Below the pieces are notes generated by a model that worked only from the letters and a program-made list of their open reading frames with translations, ran no database searches and had not been told where the DNA came from. A stretch of DNA of 23,582 nt. Origin: CALAED01 sp937891035 (GTDB taxonomy: Bacteria > Actinomycetota > Actinomycetes > Streptosporangiales > Streptosporangiaceae). Below are positions 1 through 8,792 of this stretch, piece by piece. The position numbers were made by a program, and so were the translations under genes. Every line of letters begins with the position of its first letter. Position 1 is the first letter of the stretch. The stretch spans positions 1 to 23,582 of the forward strand of contig DASQSZ010000190.1 of the NCBI GenBank assembly GCA_035642125.1, read 5' to 3'.

Positions 1-1693
1 GGTCCGCGAACAGGGGCCGCATTCGGGGGGCGGGGTGGTGCTGGAATTCCCTGGTTCCCTCGATGAGCCGGTCCGGTGGCGGACCGGGCCGGGCGTGGTG
101 ATCGGGCCCGGTATGGGGATCGGGGCGGGTCGGGCGGTGCGGCCAGGGCGACCACCAGCGGCCCTGCGGCGCCGTCTTGCGGGCGGGTGCGCTGGCGCCG
201 TCGGCGGCGCGGGTGTACCAGTCGTCGTGGACGTCGTCGATGTCGACCGTGCCGCCCTGGTTGTGGTGGCGGACGCCCCAGCTGTGGATGGCTTCGAATC
301 CGGCGTTGTCCATGAAATCGAGGTTGAGTTCCAGGTGCACGTGGGTGCGCGGGGGGACCGCGCGCAGCTCGCGCAGCAGGTGGGGCACGCCGAGGAAGGT
401 GAGCGAGCCGGTCACTTCGACGTGCCAGTGGTCGCGGTGGTGAGGATGGTGCCGCCGGACGCGCACCGAAAGGCGGGTCAGCCGGCGAAGGGCCATGAAG
501 GCGGCCATCGCGATGCCGGCCACCACGCCTTCGGCCAGCCCGGCCAGCACGACGCCGACCAATGTGACGAGGTAGACCGGGACCTCCCGGTGCGAATGCA
601 GCTGCTGGATGTGGGCGATCTCCAGCATCCGGCAGCCGACCACGACCAGCAGCCCGGCAAGGGAGGCCAGCGGGATGCGTTCCACCAAAGGGGTGAAGGC
701 CACCGCCATCGCCAGCACCCACACACCGTGCAGGATCGACGACGCCCGGGTCCGTGCCCCGGCGCGCACGTTCATGGTGCTCCGCACGATGACCCCGGCG
801 ACGGGCAGGCCGCCGAGAATCCCCGACACCATGTTGGCGCCGCCCTGCCCGATCAGCTCCCGGTTCAGATCACTGGCTGGGCCGGGGTCGGCCCGCATCC
901 TGTCCACGGCCATCGCGCACAGCAGCGATTCGGCCGCGCCGACGAGCGCCACCGTCAACACCGCGCCCGCCACGCCGACCACGTCACCCTGGGGCAGCAG
1001 CGGCGGCGCCCAGACATCCAGCGGCCGGTGCGGCAGGTCCACCAGTGCCACGTCCCACCCGAACAGCCACGCCGTCAGCGCGGAGACCGCGATGGCGGCG
1101 AGCGGGCCGGGGACGCCGCGCAGCGGTCGCGGCAGGCGCGGCCACCCCAGCATGACCCCGATGGTCACCAGCCCGACCGCCACGGCGTGCGTGTGGACGC
1201 CGGCGATCTGGCCGGGCAGCGCGAGCAGGTTGCGCAGCGCCGAGGGCTGTGGGCCGCCGCCGAGTACCACATGCAGTTGCGCGAGGACGATCACGACACC
1301 GACCCCGGCCAGCATGCCTCGCACCACCGCCGGTGACACCGCCAGCGCCACCCGGGCCACCCGGCAGACCCCGAGCAAAAGCTGGACCAGGCCGGCCGCG
1401 ACCACGATCGAACAGGTCGCCCGCCAGCCGTAGGTCTGCACGAGTGTGCTCACGATGACGGTCAGACCCGCCGCCGGGCCGCTGATCTGAAGCGGCGAAC
1501 CGCCGAGCGCGCCGCCGACCACCCCGCCGACGACGCAGGCGATGAGGCCGGCCGCCAGCGGAGCGCCGGAGGCGACCGCGATGCCCAGGGACAGCGGCAC
1601 CGCGACCACGAAGACCACCAGTGACGCGGGCACGTCCGCCCGCAGCGCCCGCGTCGTCGAACGCCACGACGATGGGATCCGCGCCGACGTCAC
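1..1693 (-). CDS. SulP family anion transporter with STAS domain (partial; continues past left edge)
   Basis: Multi-pass membrane transporter for sulfate, bicarbonate or a similar anion. The minus-strand frame is open from a GTG at 1693 to the left edge, about 564 codons with no stop. The N-terminus (LRADVPASLVVFVVAVPLSLG) and the motif SPLQISGPAAGLTVIV are typical of the first SulP membrane segments. Further hydrophobic segments follow (SPAVVRGMLAGVGVVIVLAQ; GVVLAGLAEGVVAGIAMAAF). A cytoplasmic STAS domain follows, containing VHLELNLDFMDNAGFEAI at about 327-302. The remaining tail is Pro/Arg-rich and looks like a linker. In actinobacteria this subtype is often fused to a C-terminal carbonic anhydrase, so more protein may lie off the edge (inference). 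GTG 1693 is chosen because an in-frame stop lies just upstream and the conserved LRADVPAS begins about 16 residues later; the SD is weak. Family call is firm; substrate is not determined. Confidence 0.9.
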   Translation of the reverse strand, partial: MTSARIPSSWRSTTRALRADVPASLVVFVVAVPLSLGIAVASGAPLAAGLIACVVGGVVGGALGGSPLQISGPAAGLTVIVSTLVQTYGWRATCSIVVAAGLVQLLLGVCRVARVALAVSPAVVRGMLAGVGVVIVLAQLHVVLGGGPQPSALRNLLALPGQIAGVHTHAVAVGLVTIGVMLGWPRLPRPLRGVPGPLAAIAVSALTAWLFGWDVALVDLPHRPLDVWAPPLLPQGDVVGVAGAVLTVALVGAAESLLCAMAVDRMRADPGPASDLNRELIGQGGANMVSGILGGLPVAGVIVRSTMNVRAGARTRASSILHGVWVLAMAVAFTPLVERIPLASLAGLLVVVGCRMLEIAHIQQLHSHREVPVYLVTLVGVVLAGLAEGVVAGIAMAAFMALRRLTRLSVRVRRHHPHHRDHWHVEVTGSLTFLGVPHLLRELRAVPPRTHVHLELNLDFMDNAGFEAIHSWGVRHHNQGGTVDIDDVHDDWYTRAADGASAPARKTAPQGRWWSPWPHRPTRPDPHTGPDHHARPGPPPDRLIEGTREFQHHPAPRMRPLFAD

Positions 1694-2015
1694 CGGCCGC
1701 GCTCACGTCTCGTCCGCCGCCCGAGGTGCTCCACGGGCCGTGCCAGGGCACCGGCTTGGCCGAAGCGGCACGCATCGGCTCGTTCCTTACAGGTCATGAT
1801 TCAGTCCCGGGTCGGTGAGGTCGTGACGGACTGCCTCGGCGCATCGCCGTAGCGGACGGGCGGGTAGCCGCAAGGTCCTGGGAGCCGCGTCAGGGCCCGA
1901 GGCAGGCGGCACCCGACGGGCGACGAGTTCGCCGGGCACACGTGGCCGAGAGCCGGCCGGCAAGAGACCTGCTCGCCCTTGACGCGGCCGCCGGCGATGC
2001 CCGGCGCGGTCACGC
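1694..2015. other. non-coding gap upstream of the SulP gene
   Basis: No convincing gene is visible here. Open frames through it on both strands are Arg/Pro/Ala-rich, as expected from chance in high-GC DNA. A possible 35-codon minus-strand upstream ORF (ATG at 1797, TGA at 1692-1690) ends on the SulP start codon; it is described under findings. Confidence 0.5.
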
Positions 2016-2525
2016 CTACATCAAGGACACCGAAAGCCCGGTCAGCAGGGATGCCGCCGCCCGTCCAGATCCGGCGGCGGCGGTCGTGGCCGGCGGCCTG
2101 GCCGCCTTGGCCGACGCGAGGCCGAGCGGATCCGGCGGGCCAGCCGATCGCGAGCCGGGCGGACCGAGCCCGCTGGCGTGCGCCGCCGTGGCGACGACGC
2201 CGCAGACGGTATGGCGCGCGGTGAGCGGCAGCCGCGGGCGCCGGTGCTCGGTGCCGGCCCGGACAGAGCCGCGCTCGGGCTCGGCCAGCACCGCCGAGCA
2301 GCCGATCGCATCCGCGGCCGCCGGCCACGCCGTCGCAGCGGCGCCCGGCCGCACGGGCTCGGCCGCGGCGCCAACCGGCCGGTCGGCCGCCGGAATGAAG
2401 CACAGCCCGACGTGGAGAACGACGCTCAGGCCGAGTGCAACCACGAGCAGGCACATCCGCACCGTGGACCGGCGGCCTGCTCTGGCGGCGGCGGCCCAGC
2501 GAGCGGATGTCATCACAGCGCACAT
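2016..2525 (-). CDS. hypothetical small secreted or membrane-anchored protein
   Basis: A 169-aa product of unknown function. A basic N-terminus (RAGRRSTVR) is followed by one hydrophobic segment (MCLLVVALGLSVVLHVGLCF, about residues 24-43), then an Ala/Pro-rich exported-looking tail with one Cys in DAIGCSAVLAEPE and the ending LTGLSVSLM. This layout (signal or anchor segment, one Cys in an AEP-like context, short hydrophobic C-terminus) resembles the uncharacterised small secreted proteins common in streptomycetes, such as DUF6153. That match is from memory and weak. Third codon positions are almost all G/C in this frame, which supports coding. The first ATG at 2525 has GAGTGAG about 5 nt upstream; an ATG at 2513 is an alternative. 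It faces the same way as the SulP gene. Confidence 0.55.
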   Translation of the reverse strand: MCAVMTSARWAAAARAGRRSTVRMCLLVVALGLSVVLHVGLCFIPAADRPVGAAAEPVRPGAAATAWPAAADAIGCSAVLAEPERGSVRAGTEHRRPRLPLTARHTVCGVVATAAHASGLGPPGSRSAGPPDPLGLASAKAARPPATTAAAGSGRAAASLLTGLSVSLM

Positions 2526-2802
2526 GCTAACTCACTCGCTGTGACAACACCGAAATGGAGAGCCGCGGTGGGCGGCGGGCTTGTGGGGGCGGCACTCCGC
2601 GGCCGGGTCGGGATCGACCGGGCGGCGCGTGGGGACAAGGGCCTCGTCGAGGCACGTGCTGGTCGGCGATCCGTTTTGTTTTCCCCAAATCTGGTATTAA
2701 GGGCTGCGTCCCTGATCAATGAGCTTGAACCCCGCTTCGGCCCGCGCCACGCCGGAGTGGCGTCGACCGCCCCGTCGGCGGACGCGGTCCCGGGAGGTAC
2801 CA

Positions 2803-3000
2803 ATGAAGATCAGCAGCATCGTCCTCCTCGTCTGGCTGATCATCGGCGCCATCGCCGCCGGCCAGCGCGACTACTTCACCGAACCCCCGGGCGACTGCTC
2901 TCAGGCCGGCACGTTGCTCGTCACGATCGTCGCCGGCCCGCTCAACTACGTCGGCGTGGATCCAAAGATCTCCTGCGACGCGCCCGAACCCAGCGAGTGA
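2803..3000 (+). CDS. small conserved actinobacterial membrane protein
   Basis: A 65-aa protein. An N-terminal hydrophobic helix (SIVLLVWLIIGAIAAGQR, residues 4-21) is followed by a short segment with Cys 32, a second hydrophobic stretch (LLVTIVAGPLNYVG) and the tail VDPKISCDAPEPSE. The pattern WLIIGAIAAGQR...TIVAGPLNYVGV-PK is one I recognise from a widespread uncharacterised family of tiny membrane proteins in Streptomyces and relatives. A strong SD (GGGAGGT, 2792-2798) sits at ideal distance from ATG 2803. The next gene in the same direction starts 52 bp after its stop, so co-transcription with the FAD oxidoreductase is possible. Function is unknown. Confidence 0.8.
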   Translation: MKISSIVLLVWLIIGAIAAGQRDYFTEPPGDCSQAGTLLVTIVAGPLNYVGVDPKISCDAPEPSE

Positions 3001-3052
3001 AGCCCGTCGTATCGGACACTGGGCGCGGAGTCGTACACCGGGAGGGACAGCA

Positions 3053-4201
3053 ATGCCGGCTGACGTCGTCATCATCGGCGGGGGCCTTGAGGGCCTCAGC
3101 ATCGCCTACTACTTGGGCGAATCCGGGATGAATGTGACCGTCCTGGAGCGCGGGGAGCTCTGCGCCGGCGGCACGGCCAAGTCCAGCGGGGTGGTCCGGT
3201 GCCATTACACGGTCCGGTCGCTGGCGGCGATGGCATGGTTCGCGCTCCGGCAGCACGAGGCCCTCGGAGCCGAAGTCGGGTTTCACCAGGTCGGCTATCT
3301 GGTGGGGGTCGGAGCGGAGAACGCGGCCGCCCTAGAGCACAACGTGCGGATGCATCAAGACCTCGGCATCGAGGTGCGGATCCTCGACGGCGAGGCGGCG
3401 CGGGCGCATTGGCCGTCGATCGAGACCGCCGACTTCGCCGCGTTCGCCTATGAACCCCGGTCCGGTTACGGCGACGCGTACCAACTCGGCATGGCCTACG
3501 CCCGGATGGCGCGGACGGCGGGCGTGACCATTCGCCGGCACACGCCGGTGCGGAGCCTGCTGGACAAATCGCCGGGCGTCGAACTCGTCTCCGGAGAGAT
3601 TCTCAAGGCCGACCTCGTCATCCTGGCCGCCGGGCCGTGGTCACCCGGACTGGCGGCCACGATCGGCCTGGATCTTCCGATCATGGCGCAACGGGAAGAG
3701 ATCGTCATGATACGGCCGGGTACGGAACTGCTCTATCCGTGTCCGGTCTTCGGAGACCTCGTATCGCTTCAGTACGTCAAGCCTGAAGCGTCGGGGGAGT
3801 TGCTCTGGGGGAACGCCGATCACAGTAACCCCGAGTACGCGGATCCCGATCGCTATTCGAACCGCGCGAGCGTGGACGCCGCCGTCGAGAAGATGGCGCA
3901 CCGATTTCCCGGCCTGCCGGACCCGCGGATCACCAACTCCTACGCCGGCGTTTACGACGTCACCCCGGACTTCAATCCGATCATCGACCGCATCGACGAA
4001 GGTCTGCTCGTCGCCGCCGGGTTCTCCGGACATGGATTCAAGATCTCGCCTGCGGTCGGCAGGCTGGTGGCCGACATGGTGGCCGGCGACGGGAGCGGCA
4101 TCCCGGGGGTCGATCCCGGCGACTTCCGGCTCAGCCGGTTCGCCGAGGACAGGCCGTTGATGGGGCCGCATACGTACACCACGATCCAGGGCCACGTCTG
4201 A
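3053..4201 (+). CDS. FAD-dependent oxidoreductase, DAO / sarcosine oxidase beta-like family
   Basis: A 382-aa flavoenzyme of the D-amino-acid oxidase superfamily, which oxidises C-N bonds of amino acids or N-methylated amines in the cytoplasm. The N-terminus carries the Rossmann dinucleotide motif (VVIIGGGLEGLSIAYYL, G9-x-G11-x-x-G14), with Glu32 at the end of the second strand to bind the ribose (VLERGE). The C-terminus has the conserved DAO closing block (YAGVYDVTPDFNPIID then LLVAAGFSGHGFKISPAVG, about residues 300-345). Length is normal for single-domain members such as glycine oxidase or monomeric sarcosine oxidase. ATG 3053 is preceded by GGAGGGAC at good spacing and places the glycine motif at the N-terminus as expected. 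The substrate cannot be deduced. No partner subunits of heterotetrameric sarcosine oxidase are nearby, which argues for a monomeric enzyme. Confidence 0.88.
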   Translation: MPADVVIIGGGLEGLSIAYYLGESGMNVTVLERGELCAGGTAKSSGVVRCHYTVRSLAAMAWFALRQHEALGAEVGFHQVGYLVGVGAENAAALEHNVRMHQDLGIEVRILDGEAARAHWPSIETADFAAFAYEPRSGYGDAYQLGMAYARMARTAGVTIRRHTPVRSLLDKSPGVELVSGEILKADLVILAAGPWSPGLAATIGLDLPIMAQREEIVMIRPGTELLYPCPVFGDLVSLQYVKPEASGELLWGNADHSNPEYADPDRYSNRASVDAAVEKMAHRFPGLPDPRITNSYAGVYDVTPDFNPIIDRIDEGLLVAAGFSGHGFKISPAVGRLVADMVAGDGSGIPGVDPGDFRLSRFAEDRPLMGPHTYTTIQGHV

Positions 4202-4282
4202 ACGACCCCGCGGGCGGCGCGCGCCGTAGCGCGCACTGCGTTCATGATCCCGGCGGTGGTCCTGCCGCCGCGGCGGTGCCGG

Positions 4283-5257
4283 TCAGCGGATCGAGGTGCA
4301 GGCGGCCACCGTGCCCAGGCCGGCGCGGGTGCCGCCGCCGCAGGCCCACAGCCGGCCTCGGTAGGTGGCCAGCGCGATCCCGTGCCGGGGCTGCAGCATC
4401 CGGCTCGTAGACCAGGATCCGCCGGTCAGCACGGCAAGCTGATCGACCATCGAGCCGGCGCCGGGATCTTCACCGCCCGCCACATAGGGGTTGCCGTTGA
4501 GGGTTCCGCCACCGGCGCCGCTGGTTGGCGCCGGCAGGCTCGGCAGGCGGGTCCAACGGCGTCCCGCCGGGTCCCAGCAGTCGACGGCGGTGGTGTTGGG
4601 TGAGCGGCCGCCGGCCACACAGGCCATGTCGCGGTAGGTGAACCCGGCCACGTGATTGCGCGGCCGCGGCAGTGCCGGCAGCGTGCGCCAGCGCCGGGCG
4701 GCCGGATCGTACTCCTCGGCCGGCCCGATGTTTCCGTTCTGGTCGTTGCCGCCGATCGCGTACAGGCGGCCCGCCGTCGCGATGAGGGCGAGGCCGGCTC
4801 GAGCGTGGGTGAGTGGAGGCAGTTCACGCGGTCCCGGGAGCGCGAACACGCGGCGGCTGGCGCGGCCGTCGCTGTTGCCGCCGGCCACGTAGACGGTGTC
4901 ACCCAGCGTCGTGGCGGCCGGATGATCGAGCCCGAGGGGGAGTGCGGGCTCGGAATGCCAGCGTGCGCCGTCGTAGCGGAAGACGCTCGGGCTGCTGACG
5001 CCATCTGCGGTGAAACCGCCGATCACCCACAGCCCGAGCGTGTCGCTCGCGGTGGCGGCCACCTCCTGGCGCGGCTCGGGAAGCGGCGGCTCGACTCGTT
5101 GGTCGACCGACGCCGGGGACGCGGTAGCGGTCGTTCGCCGCGGCGGCGTCGAGGTGCCGTCACAGGCGGTCACGGCGAGCCCGACGACGAGGCCCACGAC
5201 GAGACCCGCGAGAGGTCGTCCTGCTCTGGAATTGAATTGCGGCGCGACGATGTCCAC
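4283..5257 (-). CDS. kelch-repeat beta-propeller lipoprotein
   Basis: A 324-aa predicted exported lipoprotein. The N-terminal hydrophobic segment (LAGLVVGLVVGLAVTAC) ends in a lipobox-like sequence with candidate lipidated Cys32, followed by a Thr/Ser/Pro-rich spacer. At least six kelch blades follow, each marked by a di-glycine after a hydrophobic strand: VIGGFT, VAGGNSDG, AIGGNDQNG, VAGGRSPN, VAGGEDPG and ACGGGT. Kelch propellers are binding scaffolds, and some bacterial members are galactose-oxidase-like; no catalytic residues are evident here. The GTG start at 5257 is the longest option; starts nearer the hydrophobic segment are possible. It is convergent with the FAD oxidoreductase (about 80 bp between stops) and head-to-tail with the upstream sulfotransferase gene. 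Its biological role is unknown. Confidence 0.82.
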   Translation of the reverse strand: MDIVAPQFNSRAGRPLAGLVVGLVVGLAVTACDGTSTPPRRTTATASPASVDQRVEPPLPEPRQEVAATASDTLGLWVIGGFTADGVSSPSVFRYDGARWHSEPALPLGLDHPAATTLGDTVYVAGGNSDGRASRRVFALPGPRELPPLTHARAGLALIATAGRLYAIGGNDQNGNIGPAEEYDPAARRWRTLPALPRPRNHVAGFTYRDMACVAGGRSPNTTAVDCWDPAGRRWTRLPSLPAPTSGAGGGTLNGNPYVAGGEDPGAGSMVDQLAVLTGGSWSTSRMLQPRHGIALATYRGRLWACGGGTRAGLGTVAACTSIR

Positions 5258-5344
5258 GACTTCGACCGTACGACGTGAGCCCCTCCCGCGTCCCCCGTGT
5301 CGCCCGCGTCGCCGACCCGGAGCCGCCCGCGAGGGGATTCGGCG

Positions 5345-6478
5345 TCATCGCGGCAGCAGCCGCTTGCGGACGCGTCGTGCCAGGCGGCGAACCAGGGACT
5401 CGCTGAGCACCTGCTCCGCGAGCGCGAGTATCGCCGCCGCGGCGGCCCGCCCCGTCTCTTCGGGGGTCGACGTGGCCGGCTGCTCCCGATCCGGGTCGTA
5501 TCGCAGGTCATCGATGTCGCCGACGACATGCACATCGGTGCGGGACAGGTCGGCGAGGTCCTCGGCGCTCCACTCGGCGACCCGGGGACGCCACTCGGGC
5601 GGGATCATGACCTGGCCGCCACGTCTTTCGCGGGACTGGAATCCCTCGGTGATGATCTTCCGTAGTCGATCGGCGTTCCGCTTGCTCCGCGAGACTTCCT
5701 GGACGGCCGCGTTCAAGGACGCGAGTACGAGGATCTCTGGCGCCGTCAGCCCAGTATGGCCCCGCCGGTTCAGGTCCACCTCGACCGGGAACTGGGCGAG
5801 GCCGGGTCGGCCGACCGCCTGCGCGAAGCGGTGCCACAGGAGGTCGGGGGGTTTTCCCGGCGTGGTCACGAGGTGTACCCGGGAGGCGCCGGCCTGCGAC
5901 CAGCGCCGCACCAGGCCGCTCAGTATGAACGCCCGCCAGACGTGCGCGTCAGGGTAGTGCTCGATGTGATCGCGCCCCTTCCCGCGCTGCTCGGCGAGGT
6001 TCTCCAGATAGCTGTTGAAGCTCGTGCTCCGTCCGTTCCGCACGTGTTGCTGCCAGAGGGAGGCCAGGGACCGCGCCAGATTCCGGGCGGTGATCACGAC
6101 CTGGACGTCATCGGCGCCGAGCGCGTCCATCACCCGGCCGATGGCGGGCTCTCGGATGACCGACAGGGCCTCGGCCGACAGCAGGACCGTGCCCGCCTCG
6201 GCGTGCACTTGTTCGAGCAATGCCTGCCACGAACCGGATTGCGCCGCCGCCTGTTTCGCCGTCACCCATGGGTACTCCGCGCCGAGCAGGCCATAGCTGG
6301 ACCATTCGTGATTGGCCACGCTGCGCCGTCCAAGGGACCAGTCTTTGGAGATGGGGTAGCACACGCCTTCGGCCGCGAGTAGATCGTTGTTATCTTGGAG
6401 CATGTGCTGCAGAAAGGTGGTGCCCGACTTTTGCACACCGATATGCAGGATGACCTTTGATGCCACAGGACACTCCAT
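5345..6478 (-). CDS. PAPS-dependent sulfotransferase family protein
   Basis: A 377-aa protein. Near the N-terminus ILHIGVQKSGTTFLQHML contains the 5'-phosphosulfate loop (K17-S-G-T-T-F) that binds the sulfate end of PAPS. VQVVITARNLARSLASLWQQ (about residues 125-145) fits the 3'-phosphate-binding Arg/Ser strand-helix. The fold and length fit the bacterial sulfotransferase superfamily, which moves sulfate to hydroxyl or amine acceptors on small molecules or glycans; the acceptor is not predictable. Two starts compete: ATG 6478 lacks an SD, whereas GTG 6466 (MASKVILHIG) has GGAG 6 nt upstream and would give 373 aa. The GTG may be the true start. Upstream lies a long non-coding gap, so the gene probably has its own promoter. 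The kelch gene follows it in the same direction. A link to the PKS/NRPS cluster 7 kb away is unproven. Confidence 0.82.
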   Translation of the reverse strand: MECPVASKVILHIGVQKSGTTFLQHMLQDNNDLLAAEGVCYPISKDWSLGRRSVANHEWSSYGLLGAEYPWVTAKQAAAQSGSWQALLEQVHAEAGTVLLSAEALSVIREPAIGRVMDALGADDVQVVITARNLARSLASLWQQHVRNGRSTSFNSYLENLAEQRGKGRDHIEHYPDAHVWRAFILSGLVRRWSQAGASRVHLVTTPGKPPDLLWHRFAQAVGRPGLAQFPVEVDLNRRGHTGLTAPEILVLASLNAAVQEVSRSKRNADRLRKIITEGFQSRERRGGQVMIPPEWRPRVAEWSAEDLADLSRTDVHVVGDIDDLRYDPDREQPATSTPEETGRAAAAAILALAEQVLSESLVRRLARRVRKRLLPR

Positions 6479-6486
6479 TGCCGTGA

Positions 6487-7147
6487 CTATTGGTCGACAA
6501 TCGCTGGGAAGTGTAAAAGTTTGACGTTGGCGCGGGCCGCGTGCTGACGGAGAGATGACCGGGTCAATACCGGGATCTTAGCCGGTGCGCCGAGGCCGAC
6601 CCCGGCGGCCACCTGAGCAGCCGATCCTTGCGGCCGACCGCGGCGGCCCGTGGAGCGAGCCGGCCGGCGCTCGGTGCACCCGGATCCACGCTCGGCCGCC
6701 GGCGGCACCGTGGTCTCGGTCCGGCCGAGGTCCGCTCGGCGGCACACGTGGGGCCCTGCGATGTCGGCGAAGGCGCCGCCGAGGTCAGTGCCGCCGAGCT
6801 TTGGCCGGAGCGGGATGGGACACGGCGGGGGATATCACAACGACTATCACCATTCTGCCCGATTGTGCGGATACGGTTTTCGGCAAGCGCAAGATCGGGG
6901 CTCTCGTTGCCCGAAACTGTCCCGTCGGCCGGGCTCCGACAAACATATTGGTGTTGTATACGGCACTATCATCACGTCTGATGCGATATTTCGGTCTTGG
7001 GTCTTCCGTATGTGATGTAAATTGTGCGTAATATGTCCCAATCGCTTTCTCGGGCCAATGATCTTGCCCGGAACGATTCCCGTTCTGGGCCTTCTACCTG
7101 GCCTTTCTCATATCAGTCCGACCGGCGGCCGGCCCGCCGACGATCCG
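6487..7147. other. non-coding divergent region between sulfotransferase and ABC operon
   Basis: No convincing gene is visible: open frames here are short and without family resemblance. The segment of about 6930-7060 is clearly more A/T-rich than its surroundings (for example around the TAATAT at 7029-7034) and is the likely site of the promoter for the downstream transporter operon. I could not identify a -35/-10 pair at good spacing, so no promoter is called. Confidence 0.45.
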
Positions 7148-7160
7148 TGAAGGAGCAGTC

Positions 7161-8750
7161 ATGCAAGACGAGACTCCGGCCGGCCTCCGGGCGTCGATGA
7201 TCAGCCGGCGCCGGCTGCTGCGGCTGAGTGCTCTCGGCGTCGGGGGCTTGTCGGCGGGGCCGCTGCTGGCCGCCTGTGGATCGTCATCGGATGTCTCCGC
7301 CGCGAAGAAGAAGGGGGGCGACCTGGTCATCGTCCGCGCGCAGGACTCGGTGAACATGGACAAGACGACCGTGTTCAGCAACGCCTCGCTCTGGGTCTAC
7401 CAGCAGATGTACGAGACCCTGGTCGCGATGACCGACGACGGGCAGGGCGTCAAACCCTGGCTCGCGGAGAGCTATCAGATGTCGGCGGACAACCTTTCGT
7501 GCACCCTGAAGCTCCGGCCCGGCGTCAAGTTCCACAACGGTCAACCGCTGACCTCGGCCGACGTGAAATTCTCTATCGACGAGTCGAGCAAGACCAAGGG
7601 CGGCTGGGAGTTCATCAACGCCGCGATCAAAGAGGTCGAGGCCCCCGACCCGCTCACCGTCGTGGTGCGCACCAAGTACCCGTGGGCTCCGCTGCTGGCC
7701 GATCTGAGCTGCCCGAACAACGGCGTCATCCCCAAGGACTACGGCGGTAAGACCGCGAAGGAGTTCTACCAGGCCCCGATCGGCACCGGCCCGTTCATGT
7801 GGGGCACCTGGCAAAAGGGCAGCGCCCTCACCCTGAAGAAGAACCCCTCCTATTGGCAGCAGGGCAAGCCCTACCTCGACACGGTCACCTGGAAGGTCGT
7901 GCCCGACAGCAACGCCCGCGCGCTCCAGTTGCAGGCCGGCCAGGCGCACATCAACGAGGCGCCGCCGTTCTCCAGCCTGACTCAGGTCAAGAACACGCCC
8001 GGGCTGAAGGTCAACCTGTTCCCTTCGACCAAGACCGACTACATCTTGATGAACCAGACCAAAAAGCCGTATGACGACGTGCACGTACGGCGGGCCATAT
8101 CGCACGCGATCGACCGGCAGGCGCTGGTAAAGAACATCCTGTTCGGCAACGGCACCCCGGCGAACTCGTTCATGATGCCGGCGGCGCCCTACTATGACAA
8201 GAACGCCCCCGGCCTGGGGTACGACATGGTCAAGGCCAAGCAGGAGATGGCGTTGTCGAGCGTGCCGCAGGGTTTCACCACGACCTATCTCGCCCAATCC
8301 GGCGACGCGATGGACGCGTCCATCGCCCAGATCCTGCAGGCGTCGCTGAAGCAACTCGGCATCACGATGAAGATCCAGAACGTGGACCCGAGCGCCCACC
8401 ACGACCTGACCGACAAGCTCCAGTACGAGATCGCGCACGCGTACTGGACGATGGACCTGGCCGACCCCGACGAACTGGTGCAGTACGCGCTCGACCCCGA
8501 GTCCGGCGGTCGCTCGTTCAATACCGGTATGAACGACCCCGAGCTCATCGATCTGGTGCACAAGGCGCAGCGGGAGTTCGACAAGACCAAGCGACAGGAC
8601 CTCTACAACCAGATCCAGGCGAAGGCCGCCGAGACCGCCTTTCTCGGGTTCTTGTTCTACTCGCCGTTCCCCTACTCCCAAAGCGACAAGGTGAGCGGCT
8701 TCAAGGCGCTGCCCACGGGCTACTACCACCTCGAAGACGTCTCGTTCTAG
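7161..8750 (+). CDS. dipeptide/oligopeptide ABC transporter substrate-binding lipoprotein
   Basis: A 529-aa extracytoplasmic solute-binding protein of family SBP_bac_5 (DppA/OppA-like), which captures peptides or similar ligands for import. The N-terminus combines a twin-arginine-like stretch (SRRRLLRL, residues 15-22) with a lipobox (PLLAAC, Cys39), so it is probably exported folded and lipid-anchored. Family signatures include YETLVAMTDDGQGVKPWLAESY, KLRPGVKFHNGQPLTSADV, GTGPFMWGTWQKG and VRRAISHAIDRQALVKNILFG. GAAGGAG 7 nt before ATG 7161 is a strong SD. It is first in a five-gene operon with both permeases and both ATPases. Ligand specificity is not readable from sequence; dipeptide, oligopeptide or nickel/glutathione-type ligands all remain possible. 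Confidence 0.93.
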   Translation: MQDETPAGLRASMISRRRLLRLSALGVGGLSAGPLLAACGSSSDVSAAKKKGGDLVIVRAQDSVNMDKTTVFSNASLWVYQQMYETLVAMTDDGQGVKPWLAESYQMSADNLSCTLKLRPGVKFHNGQPLTSADVKFSIDESSKTKGGWEFINAAIKEVEAPDPLTVVVRTKYPWAPLLADLSCPNNGVIPKDYGGKTAKEFYQAPIGTGPFMWGTWQKGSALTLKKNPSYWQQGKPYLDTVTWKVVPDSNARALQLQAGQAHINEAPPFSSLTQVKNTPGLKVNLFPSTKTDYILMNQTKKPYDDVHVRRAISHAIDRQALVKNILFGNGTPANSFMMPAAPYYDKNAPGLGYDMVKAKQEMALSSVPQGFTTTYLAQSGDAMDASIAQILQASLKQLGITMKIQNVDPSAHHDLTDKLQYEIAHAYWTMDLADPDELVQYALDPESGGRSFNTGMNDPELIDLVHKAQREFDKTKRQDLYNQIQAKAAETAFLGFLFYSPFPYSQSDKVSGFKALPTGYYHLEDVSF

Positions 8751-8792
8751 GGAACGCCGGCCGAACGCACGCGGCGAAAGGGTCGAGGGTCG

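Noticed and set aside
35..1336. Long plus-strand open frame (433 aa)
   Set aside because: It is the exact antisense of the SulP reading frame; its product is His/Arg/Gly-rich with no family resemblance.
984..1775. Minus-strand frame over the SulP 5' end
   Set aside because: Arg/Gly-rich shadow in another frame; the SulP frame shows real motifs over the same bases.
1801..2523. 240-aa minus-strand frame over the small hypothetical gene
   Set aside because: Arg-rich composition and no membrane segment; the overlapping 169-aa frame has a clean hydrophobic segment.
4202..4282. Intrinsic terminator between the convergent FAD oxidoreductase and kelch genes
   Set aside because: GC-rich partial inverted repeats (GCGCGC) are present but there is no clean stem or T-run.
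7284..8729. 481-aa minus-strand frame opposite the solute-binding protein
   Set aside because: Antisense shadow of a well-recognised family gene, rich in His, Arg and Val.
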